From Laguncularia racemosa (taxonomy: Eukaryota; Streptophyta; Magnoliopsida; Myrtales; Combretaceae), in assembly GCA_037954665.1 (NCBI GenBank), contig JBBMOL010000038.1:4898001-4962000 (forward strand): a stretch of DNA of 64,000 nucleotides. Reading direction: 5' to 3'. Shown here one piece after another: positions 12,079 to 26,100 of this stretch. Numbering within the stretch: the stretch's first letter is position 1; the number at the start of each line of letters is the position of its first letter. The position numbers were made by a program, and so were the translations under genes. The notes beneath the pieces were generated by a model, which made no database searches, was not told where the DNA came from, and worked only from the letters and a program-made list of their open reading frames with translations.

Positions 12079-13299
12079 AAGGGTGAGCACCCATACTCCA
12101 TTGAATTGGATATTAGAGGTTATGTGGTAGGTTTTAAATGTAAATTTTTCAAAATTTACTTCCACTAAATGGAGTACAATATGAGGTATTCTTATTATAT
12201 ATTTACCTTTAATCTTATACTATAAAATTTACAAAGTACTGGTAGAAATGTAAATGGGCTAAGTTTGAAACAGATTCATTGAAACTCGAACTCGATCTGG
12301 CAAAAGATTTATATGCTTAAAACTTGCCCTAACCTAATAGGGTTTTTTTCACCCAACTTGATTAACAAATAAAGCACCTGATCTCGACTCGAACAATGAT
12401 TAAATATATATTTTTTTATACTCCAACTTATTTTCATATGTTATTTTTTTAATTTATTATTAATCTATTTGTAATGAAAAGAAAAGAGAAATCAAATATA
12501 AAAATTAAAGATATAAAATAAAATAAAATATAAAATATACTAATTAAAAATATAAAATAAAATAAAATACTGATTATAAATTATAATATTAATTTATTAT
12601 TTTAAAAAAATTATTAGGTCGAGTTTTCCTATCGGTTTTTTTTTTTTTTCTAAATCTATAACTTAACCCTAAATCCTATAAAGTTTGACCTTATAGGGCT
12701 TTTAAGTTTGTCGGGTCGCATCCCCTATTATGACCTACTCTAATTGCATTATTAAGTATAGGTTTTATGGTACCTTATTTACCCTATAAAATATTATTAA
12801 ATAATATTAATAAATGAATAGTAATTAATAATATTATAATTTTTTTTTGCAATAAACGTCTTAGTAAAAATGAAAGGAAAAAAAAAAAGCCTAAATCCAT
12901 AAGTTAATAACTTAGATGATTAGACCTAATATTGCCCCTTTTTCTTTTCCTTATTCTTTTTCATTTTCCTCTTTAACTTCAGATTTTCTGTTTTTTTACC
13001 TTATTCTTTCTTAATAAAATTGCAAAACTTGAAATAATTAACAAAGAAAAAATAATTTTTTAATTTTACTTATTTTATTATAAATTTCATAAATTTTGCA
13101 TATTAAAAACTTATAATAAAACATATCCCAGAAGATATCCTATACCCTATAGGTTTTATAGGGTAAATGATACAGGATAGTTCCAAAGTGCTATAAAATA
13201 GATTCTAGTTTTAAAATTTGAAAATATGTACCTTATACCTTATAGGGTAGGATATGGTTAGAGCTTCATATCCTATCAATCATATACTTGCTCACCCCT
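12079..13299. mobile_element. Non-autonomous DNA transposon (hAT-like ends), about 1.2 kb, with a nested insert
   Basis: The left end reads AAGGGTGAGCACCCATAC from 12079. The right end, read in reverse complement from 13299, is AGGGGTGAGCAAGTATATG. Ends of the GGGGTGAGCA type are common in plant hAT-derived MITEs. The interior is AT-rich and non-coding. A second, independently diverged copy of the right two-thirds is found at 49.45-55.49 kb, split by a copia element, which shows that this is a dispersed repeat. The copy here carries its own insert at about 12235-12748 that the other copy lacks. No 8-bp target duplication was convincing, so the superfamily is tentative. Confidence 0.6.
12235..12748. 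mobile_element. Nested dispersed repeat, about 0.5 kb
   Basis: This segment interrupts the surrounding element relative to the copy at 49.45 kb. A related sequence occurs at 26.84-27.92 kb. Both begin with a G-rATGTAAAttGG-like end, share a run of gaactc/gaaccc-like words, share a long AT block (TTATAAATTATAATATTAAT and onward), and finish with a ...TTGCATT-like end. The outer ends are roughly inverted (GATGTAAA versus GAATGCAA in reverse complement), as in hAT-type MITEs. Boundaries are approximate. Confidence 0.5.
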
Positions 13300-13328
13300 A
13301 ATTAGTAATATACTAATAATAATTTATT

Positions 13329-13712
13329 AGGCAAATTACAAAAAAGGGTCACTTATGTTTTGGATCATTTGTAAGGAAGTTACTTGTATTATTATTATTT
13401 TTTCATAAGAAGGTGACCTATATTTTTTAATTTTATGCTAATAATAAATAATAACACATGTTAATGTTCTACTAGTTGACAAATATTTCCTTAGTTTTTC
13501 TTTTTTTGTTTTTCCCTTTTATTATTTTTTGCAATTTTTAAATTTTTATTGAATAATACAATTTACTAATATAACTTTATTTAATTAATTATTTACTAAA
13601 TAGTAAAAAATCAACATATGTCACTATTTATTATTGACACAAAATTGAAAAATATAAGTAACCTCTTTACAAATGATCTAAACACATAGATTGCTTTTTT
13701 ATAATTTACCCT
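13329..13712. mobile_element. 384-bp MITE with about 70-bp inverted repeats and an 8-bp target duplication
   Basis: The ends AGGCAAATTACAAAAAAG (left) and AGGGTAAATTATAAAAAAG (right, reverse complement) continue as inverted repeats for about 70 bp with moderate mismatch. The element is flanked on both sides by AATTTATT (13321-13328 and 13713-13720). The interior is AT-rich without coding capacity. An 8-bp duplication fits hAT. The long inverted repeats would also fit a Mutator-like MITE if one base of a 9-bp duplication has mutated. It sits 30 bp from the end of the neighbouring repeat. Confidence 0.75.
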
Positions 13713-13720
13713 AATTTATT

Positions 13721-16700
13721 TAAGTATAACTATAAATTATATAACATTCATGAGTCAAATATCGAAAAAAAAATTAGCACATTTTTATAATAAATAAACA
13801 CGTGAAAACATATCCCTTTTTAGGAAAATACTTATAGAGAAAACATTTTGCATTAACAACTAGTATAATACCATAATCAATAAAAAGAAAAGAAAAAAGA
13901 TAAAAAAAAAAAAAAGAAATCCTTCTCGCATTCATTGAGTGGCCTAATGTGTGTATCCTTGTTCTTATATATTGAATTGCCTTTGTACCCTTAGTCAATA
14001 TACTCGCACTTATGATCAACACCTAATTACTACAAGCACAATACCATAAACAATAAAAATTTCTTTAAATTATTACCAAAAAGCAATTAAGAAGGAACTA
14101 ACTCTTTTATTTTGTACTCTTTTCCTTCTTTTTTTTTTTTGTAGATTTATCATTGTAGAAGGTTAAATCTAATTCATGAGCTTTTGCCTCATTAATTTAA
14201 TGGATTTAACTCTCTAGGTCGAGGTGACAAAACTCAAAAAGTAAAGTCCATGTTTTTGGATGATTAGAGGGGATTTGGCATGGTAGGCTTGGAGTAGGGT
14301 TTGTTCGGTCGGGCCGTCTAATACAACATTTCCTAATAAGACCACACATACTAAAGGCCTCTAATGAGCTTAGATCCATATAAAGCCTATATGAGGGTTT
14401 AATTGCTTAGAACTGTTAATCATCGTCGCCATTTAACAGACTATATTTATGGCTAGATACTATAAATACCTCATACTTCCTCATTGAAAGAGGGATATCT
14501 ATTGGAAAAATATGGTTACTCTACCAGATTTTCCTAAAAAAAAAAAATCAAAACCAAAATCTACCTACACACACACGTCTATCACCAAAGTGTTGAGCTT
14601 TATTAAGGAACGCTTACTTTTCCTTCTCATCTTATTCAACCTTGATTATCCTCATATGTATCACTTCCCTTATTAGGCCATGTGTAACGCGTTCCTACGC
14701 AGCACATGTGTAGCCTTTGCACTCGAATCTACACACCTACAATCATTAGGAATGCACAAATGTTGATTACCCCACTGCTTACCTAAGCACTAGGTTACAA
14801 ACACCATGAATCTCTATGAAATACGACATTTGTTCCAAAATCTACAAAACATTCATTAGACATAAGCATGATAAATATTAAAAAAAAAAATCATCACTTG
14901 CCATTGAAATGAGGCAAAAAGTCCTATTAAATGTTTGATAGAGTCTCATCAAGGTAAAAGACATAGTTGGGTATGCAAATATCCTCAACATCCATGTATA
15001 TAAAACTATTATCTCCAAGGTTGGAAACAACAACTTTAAGGCACTACAATTCATTCAAATGTAAATATATTGCTCAATGGCTCAATGTCATATATATATA
15101 TATATATATATAATGTCATTACATAATATGAAAGTGACATCACAGATGATAACTACTTATTAGTCTAATAGGTTGAAGTAATTTGGTGAAATCTAACCCA
15201 AACTACAATTAATACTTAAGTGGTGTTATTATTTTTGGTATTTTGAGATTACCAAGTTGAATCGATATGACCTCCCTTTCTCTTGGTTATGACTTACCTT
15301 TAAGATTAACTAGATGACTCACAATTTTGCCAATCCAGTATTTACTACAATCATTAAATTGATAAGAACATTCAATGAAGAATAAACTCTAACCAAGTAT
15401 TAAGGTTTTTATAATGTATTGATTACAACAAATAATAGGTCCCAAACAATGAGGAAGTTTGAATTAGAGGGTAAAATAGTCCAAAAAGATTAGATACAAT
15501 AAGAAATAATAAAGTTTAGGAAATTAAGTTACCATCTGGATGGGATTAGGGCTATCGTCCAAATGACATGCATATCATGTTGTAATTTGTACACAATGTG
15601 TCAAGACACCTTTTATTTATTTATGAATATTATTAATAAAGGCAAATATTTATTGTATTTGCATATTTTTTTTGTTTATATATATTTTACAATAAAGTTT
15701 CATAGATAATTAGAGTATATTGGAATAATAATAAAGGTATATTATCAATGGGATTTCTTGATATCTTATTATTTAAAATCATCCTTGGTAAAAAAAAATA
15801 TCTACAGGGGATATGGGTATTTAGACCAACATCTTGTATGACTAAGGTCATTTTCACTAGACCAAGGTAAAGATATCCAAGCTATATAAGTGGATGCCTA
15901 AGTTAAGTGGGTACACTAGACATAACCTATAAATGGAGGATACTACATATTTAATGTCATTAGTCCCTTCTTTATGTGAATGAGTGTAAATAATTCATAA
16001 ACTTGAACCCTTCATATATTTTATATATGGATGTTACACTTTGATGCCGTTAAATACAATTTTAATTTAGATTATAAATAATACAAATATTAGGTATGAT
16101 ATGAAATATAGAGGGGATAATGATAAGTTAAGATATAATTCATTACTCTTTTGGATTAGAGAGTTGATATTCATGGTTGCTTGATTGAAATAAAAGTGAC
16201 TTGTAAGCTCGTGGTCATGGCAAGTTTTATCAAGTCTAATTTATTTTAGTAACAAAGTAAAATGATTAAACATTGATGACATGACATATAATGATTTAAT
16301 CAGGATGTCTCTGATGAAGAGATTTAATTATATAGTAATTGGTTCATAGTGATTTATAGTTCATAGCCTTTTTTATTATGTTGGGTGGTGGCCAATAATT
16401 GTTACTAGATGATTATCTTGGTTTGTGTCTAGATAGATACTACCTTCTTATATAGAAACTTAAAAGGATTGCACATAATAGCACATGTATCAAGAACAAG
16501 GCAATTGACTAAAATTTTTAATGGATATTAAAATTAGTGGATGTTTATACTGGGACTAAAATTGATGTTATGAAGTAATAAAATTGAAAGCAATTTAGAT
16601 GGTCAAATGTATTGCAATAAGACAAGAAAATGTAGTATGTTGATGATCAATCCATTGGTTAAAAGTAAATGGATATTTTTAAGTCTAATGTTTGTCATAA

Positions 16701-18620
16701 ATTTATCTTATCAAATGAAAGAAATGTTTTCGTTATTTTAATAAGTAATCTATAACATTTCTTGAAAAATAGGCTTAGAAATTGAAAAGTTTTTAAAGTT
16801 TTGATTTGTGATGAAAAGAATATGGAAGTTTCATATAATTACTTATATAATTAATAGATTTTTATAAAAGGAGAGATCCTTATGTGCTGCCTAGTTTTTG
16901 CCTCCAAAGAATAAATCTTAATCCAAGTTATCTAGCAATATAGGAATTTAGATTATTTTTTGTAACTATGTGTGTGGATATTGCTAAAGGGATTGCACTT
17001 AAAGTCCTTGTGATGAACACAAGTTTGAAAAAGTTAAAGTAAGTCATAGATTTCACTAGAACTTTATCCCTAGGAGGAAAAGGATATTGCTATATAAGAA
17101 AAGATATTTTTCTTATAAACTTTATAATTTTATATTTCATTTTACAGGTCACATAGATCCTAGGATAGGTTTTGTAATTTTATTTTTTAAATTCTGTTGC
17201 ATTTCTTCTATGTACAAAACTTAACAACCTAACATATCATTCTATAGACTTACTTATTCACATCGTAAGATGTTGGTATTCTTGACTAGGTAGAGGCTTG
17301 AGATATTATGTGAATCAAGAGGTCTCTACTGTTCATATGGGTGTTTATTACCGTCTGACCGGTGGTGTTTAGAACAATAGAGGATTGCCATTCAGATAGT
17401 GTTTGCATAATCTACAAATCTACATAAGGAAACAACAACTCTCACAGGTCCTTCAAGCTTCAAATCTGGTGATGTGCGAGCTTCCTAATCCTCCAAATTG
17501 CATGAGGAACGCATCTTAATACTTACCAAGAAAATGTAAGCTATAATTATCAAGACACTTATAGGTCAAATTTAAATTGCAAACTCTTGATTAGGTAATT
17601 GAATCTATAGTCATGTAATTCCCACCATAGACTTTCCCTTAACCACCTTTAAGACTCTTACTAATGTTTTGCCTTGAACTCCTTCAAATTAATGTTTAAA
17701 CAGGGGGACACCTAGTATCAAGAGGGCTTTCTTTAATAACTAAGTATCCAAGTCCTTTGAGTGTTCTTAGACTCATCCCTTGTATCAAACGAGATGTTGA
17801 TAACCAAATCTAAATATTAGTTAGTCATGCACAATACTTTTAACACCATCATCTTTCAAGAAAAGAAAAAGGAAGTTTGATTACAATAAAAAGATTAATA
17901 TTGTCATTGAACACATGGCAACACAAAAATATATAAAGAACAAATAGTACTACATCTTTTGCTTATGGTTGTTGTGGTAGCCCATACATAGACAACATTA
18001 AATGAATCATATCCTTCATGGTTTATTGATGCAATACTGTTATTAGTATTTACTGCTACTAATGCTCTAATATTCTTGTTAAGAAAACAATCAATGAATG
18101 GTTCACCTATAGGAGGGGAATTTCTCTGGTTGTCTTTGATCATTTGTTGTATCAAAAGGTCTTTCTTTGCTCTCATTAACTTTCTTTAATACTTCCTTTA
18201 TCTACTCTTACAAAGACTAACATTACTGGGGAGATAGCAGAAATTATTCATGGAATTATTCTATAAAATTCTTATTTGAGGGCATTTTGTGTTGCTTTAA
18301 GAGCATTTTGCTCCATTAATATTTTATTAAACTTTTCAGCCTATACTTATAAAACTTACATTAGAACACTATATGATACAATATGTGTATCAAATGCATG
18401 GTTAATGTAGAAAAATTACAATACTATGTTAAATTATGGTTTTACTTGAGTAGATGTTTGCTTTTCACAATTGCCTACACCAAAAAACATAGTGTAAGTA
18501 AGTAGGAAAAGGCTATAACATTATCAACGTGTAGTAATGGGAGTGTTCTTAATGCAAGTTCACATGATTTTGTCTTTCATAAGCTCGTTCAACTTTTATA
18601 TTACATTCTTAACCCTTTCC
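13721..18620. other. Gene-poor AT-rich intergenic region
   Basis: No open reading frame here matches a domain I recognise. The longest, a 90-codon minus-strand frame at 17904-18176, has no known motif and no splice context. A dinucleotide (TA)n tract lies at about 15090-15112. The rest looks like old, decayed repeat-derived DNA without definable ends. Confidence 0.5.
15090..15112. repeat. (TA)n microsatellite
   Basis: An uninterrupted alternating TA tract of about 23 bp lies in intergenic DNA and is probably length-variable. Confidence 0.9.
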
Positions 18621-18649
18621 TCCATCTAAGTCTTTAATCGGGGTAGCTT

Positions 18650-20110
18650 TCACTTAAAACTCTCCACCTCCATATAACTCTAGTATCTAAACTTTGGTTG
18701 TTTTTACAATTAATTATCTCAACTTTGAAAAGACTAATAAACTACCTAATGAAACTTTTTGATATTATCTATAGTATCAATTGTAACTTTTTCAACTCTA
18801 TTAGATTACATGACTTACTCAACCAACCACTACCTAACACGTGTATTGTATGATTAATTTAACACAAAATAATGCCAGGTAGATGTCTATATGGATTATA
18901 TGGGAAAAAAATTACATGTCAGCAAGGAAAAATAACATAATTATCTCTTTTGTCTTTCTTTAGCACTAGCACCTCTCTCTCTTTCACCACTCTCTACCCC
19001 AACAAATAGCCATGCCATCAACAAACTTACCAACAACCATAGCATGAGAGAGAGAGAGAGAGTTTAGCATAAAAAATAAAATAAAATAAAATAGCTATGG
19101 AGGATCTTGCTTGAGTTCATTTGGTGGACATTAATGGAAGTGTTCTTCTTCTTCTTTGAAAGACCTCGGCTATCATTGAGGCAAGTGGGTGCATCAAAAG
19201 TAGCTTTCTAGTGACACTCAACAATGTAGCGTTAGTGGTTTCGATGAAACAGTGTGGCGATTATTCTCAAATACCTACAAGAGGTCAATGAGGGTTTTTT
19301 ATTAGACGTAAGATTAAGGGAATCGAACCTAAAGTTAGTTTTTTTTCTAATAGAACTTGACTTATAGAATCTACTAAGACCAATTTCATCTTTCAAGATT
19401 GGTCAAATTGGAATAGTATTTACAGAGAAGTTAAGATGGGTTTTGGCTAGGCTTAAAGAGAGAAGCGTAATGTAAATCGTGAAGATAATTTTTTATTTTT
19501 TTTTCTTATTAAGCATGCAACTTATGTTTGGAGCTCAAAATTGGAATTTTCAAGAAGCAATTAAAAACTCAAGTTTGATGTCTATGAAGAAGAAGCTCTT
19601 GTTATGGTGAATAGGAGGAAATAATTAGGGTATGTTGTAGGAGAGAAATTACTTGAAGAAGATGGTGATGAGGGCTAAGGGTTTTTTAATGAGATTGTGT
19701 GATGGTTGTGGTAAGGCTTAAGGTTTTCGTGGCCATCGAAGAAGAAAGGTGGAGGTAAGAGAGAGTTGTGTAGGAGAGTTGCATAGAAGGCAAGAGAAAT
19801 AGATTTTTTTTTTGTGAATATTTATTTATTTTTAATAAAAGTAATTGTTTAAAGTTAAAATATTGAATAATAATGTTAAAATAATCATCTTATTTTTCCA
19901 ACTAGACTCTTAGGTGGCTTCCTTTTTATTAAAATAATGTTGTTTGCCACGTAATGTATCATGATTGATTGAGAAATCTATAGATGCTAACGGATTTAAA
20001 TGGAGTTAGCATAAGTAGTATAAATGATCATGAAAAGTTCAATTAGATAGTAAATTGACTTTTTTTAAGTTTAGGTACTTAATGTAAGTATGAGAAAAGT
20101 TGAAATACTA
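18650..20110. mobile_element. Possible Mutator-like non-autonomous element with long diverged inverted ends
   Basis: The left part (from about 18,680: AGTATCTAAACTTT, then ACAATTAATTATCTCAACTT) resembles the reverse complement of the right part (AAGTACCTAAACTT, then TCAATTTACTATCTAATTGA, ending near 20,085). The inverted similarity is long but diverged. The 1.4-kb interior contains GA repeats (about 19046-19064) and short chance frames but no transposase that I recognise. Long inverted ends around unrelated filler are typical of MULE-derived elements. A dot plot would be needed to confirm the ends. Confidence 0.35.
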
Positions 20111-23100
20111 TTTATGACATTATTTAAAAAATTGTTGATGAAATGTAACTTCAATTTTTTTTAAAAGAAAAACCTAGGAAAAGATGAAATAAAAGAGTTA
20201 TACAACAATCAAGAAATCTAATAAGAAGTTTTATATAGTTGTAAGGCAATATCATACCATCAAAATAGAAGACAACTCGAGATATATTTCGTCTATGCTG
20301 TTTTGAATTTTTTTACATGTTATTGTGACTTTTCTAGCACATACTTGACCTAATTCAAACGTGGAATTCTATTGGGTAAGTCATTGCCATAAGATAATTC
20401 ATTTGATTGTTCAACCCTAAAAGGGGCGTAAGTAAGTGATTGGGATTCCATAGTTCAAACATTTGTTAGAATCTATCCTCCACATCAACTGCATTACCTG
20501 TGATTTCATTATAAACACTAGTGGAATTTTATCTTCCTTTAAACTACTACCATTTAGAATGTTATCTAAAACCTCATCTACAAAGATGTTGGAACATCCT
20601 TTCGACTATTGCTTAAGCCCAAAATATTCTCCACTTTTGTGCTCTTCTCTTATACATTTACAAGAATAAACAACATCAACTATAAGTTATCACACAGATG
20701 ATCTATAATTGTACATTTTCTTTAAATTGCTTAAATTCGTATTATTTTCCATCCTAATTGATTCTTTGGTTTAAAGAAAGACTAATGAGGGTATACTTCT
20801 AGATGATTTACTTTGGGATTTATAATTTACTTTCTACACTCCTCCTTACTACAAAAGAAAAGAGGTCATGGTTAGTTTGAATTTTATAAGTTATTAATAA
20901 CATAAAATTATTAGTGATCTAAAGTTAACTTAATAATCATTATCCATGTAATCTATGGAGAAGGAAGGTTGAATTGATTGCAAGGTAAATTCTATTGTTT
21001 TTTCCTCAAAAGTTCTGTTCTTTTAAATTTTGAGTAGCAGAATTAAATCAAATAGGCAAATGAAAAATAATAAAATTACATTAAATAAAATGAGTGGTGA
21101 AGGAGAAAATTAGACAACGATATATAATGACTCCTCCTTATGAGTCAATTCACTTTTTTAGTTCGATGATAGTATCGAGTCATCCATACTAATGCTACTA
21201 CTATTTCAATAATGAGAGAATCAATATAGCCATAGAACATAGGCAAGTTACTACTCTATCACATGCCTCTATAGGAACTTAAAGATATACATTAACATTC
21301 TTCTAAAAGATAAAAACAAATTAACTACTATTCCTTATGCTCTTACCAAGAGCTATGTAGACTATAAGTAAACAACAAACTTATAGTGTAGAGCTGATTA
21401 TATAAAAAATAAGGGAAAAAATAAAAAACTCCGCAAAAATTCACTCGAGGTTGAAAGCTTTTATATTGCTTTTATGTTTTGCTTCAACCTTCTATGCTAA
21501 GAACAATATATGGATAATTCTGGTGCAACGTAAGGATCAAAAGAATACTATCTTTTTCTTGTTTTTACTTGTTGCTGTCAATTAAGATGTGTTTGATTCT
21601 TTATATACATGATGCTTCCCAACGTCTAAATTCCACAAAATAAATTAAAGTTTGAATCATTAGCCATTGGAGTCAAAATAAGTTTAAAAATACTTCTCTT
21701 GATTTTGCTTTAATATTTACTTTGGAAATTTTAGAAATTTCCTTTGAATTTCAACTTCACTAATGTTATTTTCAAATTCAAAATTTCTTGATCCTTGATT
21801 ATATCCATAAAATAAGGAGAATATCTTAGTTTGAATTTATCCAAGTTTTTGAAATTCGTCTAAAAAAGCTAATATTTCTCTTAATTTTTTCCATAAGATC
21901 CTCTAAGATATTTGCTAATACCTTATCTTAAGATGGATGATAACTCTATAATACTTGCAAATAAAATAAAATAAAGACAAGGGTAAAGAAAATAATAATG
22001 AATTAGTAATAAGGGTATTTTGAACTTTTGTGTTGTTAGGGTGCTTAAACCCTTAATGACCAATCTATCATCTCCTTTCCTTTCTATATAGTCGTTACAT
22101 AAGAAGTCATCATTGATACACAATGTGTTATTTAGTTGATTTCTACAGGATCGATTCAATTCCACTAGGTAAGACTCCTAAATGTCATAATTGGTTGTTC
22201 AAATTCTTAATCCTAGTAGTTTAAATATCGTGTGGTGGGTTGTTGATAGTTTAAAAGACAAGTGGTGCAAAAATAATAAAGCACAATTATGAGCTTAGAT
22301 GATCTTGAGATTTGATTTAACAAACAAGAATAAGTAAGTGTGTTTTGGATTACTTAGGAGTAGAATTTTAACATTTTGGCTATTTTGGAATCATAGACTG
22401 TAAAAAATTAGGGATCTTGCATGTTTTGATGAGGGGTACATGGTTAAGTATATGGGCATGTATTTGCCCGTGTTAAGGTATACGATCAAGGACTGGGCAT
22501 GTCGAGAGGCCTTTTTGCATAGTAAGGTATACGGTTATATACATGGTCATGTTTCTATCCGTGCACTTCTACATGGCCATGCTGCTCTGAAATCTTGTAA
22601 TACACTTATTTCTTCTTTTCTAACTTGGTTTTTCATTTATTCTAAGCTATTTTTATCTAAAACAAAGTAGCATAGAAGGGAAATAACCAATTGGTTCTTA
22701 GTCTAATAACCCTAATGAATTTAGTCAATGTTGTAAGCTAATACTAAGTTTAGTCTTTTTGCTACATGACGGGTTTTGATATAATCGATAGTTGCAAACA
22801 AGTTGAGATTGAAATTGTTTCTCCAAGTATGTGTCTACCATATTTGTTACTTGTGACTATTAGCTTAGTAACCTAAATGAATTTAATTGATATTAGATAT
22901 AAATACATGTGTTGCTTATGTTCATCTCAGTTTATAGGCTTGCAGTGGCAAATCCTTAGGAGACACCTCAATAATTGATATGTGGTGTTATCCTTAATAA
23001 AGTTCTATACTAAAATAATTTGGAGTAGATTTAGGGGTATTAGGGCCTACAGTGACCGTTTTCGATACCATTTAAAAAATCAGAGTTGAAAGTTATAGTT

Positions 23101-26100
23101 CTCAATCTAGGTTATATATATATGGTGTGGTAAGATCATGAGTACTCATGTGATGAATGCCAACTAATGTAAAGATAATTAATAAATTGATTGTATTATT
23201 GCTATTGTATTCCTACATATATGTACATTGTGAATTGGATGACATGCACATGTGTATATGATACTCATGTACTGGGTTTAGACTATCTCTTTTTCTTTTT
23301 TAGCTATAGGTGAATATGATGGATACATTAAGCATGATAAGTTTAAAAATGTGTGTTGTTACTACCAATATGAGAATGAAGGAGCTTATTATTATTACTA
23401 TAGTTATGAGCAACAAAAATAACATTGGAGTGAGTTGAAAAGTTTAGTTATGATTAAGATTGGAGACAAGAAGTTATTATATGTACCTTGTTATGATTTC
23501 CCTATAGTTTGTGAAGAGGGGTTTTTAATTGTGTAATTGAATTTAGATTTATTGTTTATTTGTAATTTTAATTATAGTTTGAATGACTTGCATGTGAGTA
23601 ATTCATTACATTTATTAAAGATGTTATGATTAATTTGAAATCAAAGTTGAATAGGTTTGGAGTTATAAGTGGAGTAATAAGCTTTTGTGTATCACTATAT
23701 GAAAGTAATATGTTGCAGGTTGTGATGTCCTAGATTCTAGAGTGTTACAAACTTCCACTTGATTTAAATTTGAAATCTCATAAAAATCTCATTGAAATTA
23801 GAATTAAAATATCAAAAATCTAACTTTCAATTGTTTGAAATTTATCTTGAACTTATTCTATTAAGGTTAAAAATTTATCGCCAAACTTGCATAATTTTCT
23901 CACAAATTCTTATAATAAAGTTTATAACTAATCATGGATCTAAGTCTTGACTTGTAAAAGCTTGGATCTTAATAAAAAACCAAAGTGCTCTATTTTTATT
24001 TTTGTCGAAAAAGTTTGTAATTGTGGCAAATTGGAATTAAGTGATGAAGTGCTACTAGGATTTTATGCTGAATGTTAACTTAGACAATTGCTAGTTGGCG
24101 ATAAACCATTAAAGTTGAGCATTTGTAATCACTTGATTTGTTTAGGTATTGCTTTTACAATCTTATGTTTTATTCAATTGTTAACATTTTATTTGCATGT
24201 GAGCTACTACTACTTTTAATAAAGTCAACTGTAGACTATTGATTTGATTTTAGACAAGTGGAGAGCTTGTATTGTATTTGGTGGAGTCTGAAATTGTTGG
24301 ATGGATTTTCATGTTCAACAATTTGCTAAGCTGCTTTACATGTTGAGAAAAATTTGATCACTATATGAATTATCAATCACGTCCAACTTGCTGCTATACG
24401 AGAAGCTTGTGGACAATTGCTAAAGTTTGCTTGGTTTAAATACATTAATATTCTTTCATGAGATAATTGAGAGTAAAGTCCACATTGACAGTAGCTTATT
24501 GATTATATTCTATCTTGCTTAATCATGTCTAAAGTTTTAAAGATATTGAAGTTGGATAGCTCTTAACTTAGACAACACAACTACTTTATTGAAGTTTAAA
24601 CTAAGTTGTTTTCTCTCTTTTTAGCTTTTTATTAAACATGAGAGTTGGTTAGTTGCTATATATTTAAGTCTCATATTGAAATTGCTTGGTCTTGCATTAA
24701 CATTAGAAGCAAATCAAATTTAGCTATGTTCCTAATTTTGAAAAAAGAAGAAGAAGAAGATAATTGGAGTTTGATGGAGTTGATCTCATTGAAACATGAA
24801 GAACACCCAATTCAATCACCTGTTGTTACTTAATCTAAGTTTGAGAAATCACTTATGAAGCTCACACTGTCCAAGCTTGAGAATTTACTTATGAAGCTTG
24901 CATTGGAATTGCTTATTGAAGGAGACATGATTTGATTTGCTTAAGCTAATATTTATTGAATACGCATGAATTTTGGATTGAACAGATATTGCTTTTAGTC
25001 ACACATTGATCATAAGCTGACAGTTGCTCATTAACATTTGCTCTTGAATGATGTGTTGGCATAACTTATTTTTTTTGTTGATGTTCAGGTTGTGTTATGT
25101 TGGATATAAGCTATTGGAGCTAGTTGCTTTAGGGGCCGATCATGTGAGTTGCTTTGCTCTTAACTTACAATTGAACTTTGCCATGCTACTACTCAATGAA
25201 GATGGATAATAAATATTAACAACTGGATATTCTTTTCTCTAAGATGACCAATGATAAAGAAGTTTCCTTTAATTGAATTTAAGACTTAAGCTATTTGATA
25301 CTTAACTTAATCACAAGCTAAAAGAATTTTGTGATTGTTTGATAGTTAAATAGCTTTTGTGTTTCCAAAGTACTTTCTATATAAGTTTCTATGCTTCATA
25401 TATTACACTTGTACACCTAGTCAACTTGTTAAATAACACCTCATATATGTTTTATTATTATCAAAATTAAAGTAAGAGACTTAAAAATAATACATATAGT
25501 GTAACAGTTACTAATGATGCATGTATAAAGTTATTGGACGCTTTATCTCACTATACACCCACGAGCACTTGTCAAAGGCAGAAAAGATTTAGAAAACTAT
25601 AATACATATGTAAGAAAAAAATGAAATAAACAAGTGCATTATCATCCCACTCTTTAAACTTATATTATGTTTTTTAGTATTAAAAAATTTATCAATAGTA
25701 AATAGATTAACCTGTAAAAATATAAAATTTAAAACCAAATTTCATATGTTCCTTATTTTAGGTATGGGATGTTGTATATGTGCTGGTTCTAGTGTCTAAG
25801 AGGGCTTTCTTCATTGATGGGAGTAGGGTTGGGAGGCTATGGTGCCTAGGGGGCAGTTTGCTGTGCAACAACAATAGGATTTGGTAAGATTGCTCCTTAT
25901 TGCACAGTACTAAATGCTACCATACTAGATATATACTAAGTGAGTATCATCATGAATTGGTTCATCATCTTAGTATTCTCTTGGATCATGTGCACCACTT
26001 ACGCATTATTAGGTAGAGACTTTTGAGTATTATTAATAAAATCAGCATTTTTAGGTGAGGATAGTTGATCGGTAACTTTATGATTAACTTCATAATTTGA

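Noticed and set aside
17904..18176. 90-codon minus-strand frame
   Set aside because: No motif, no promoter-like context and no detectable family. AT-rich DNA produces such frames by chance.
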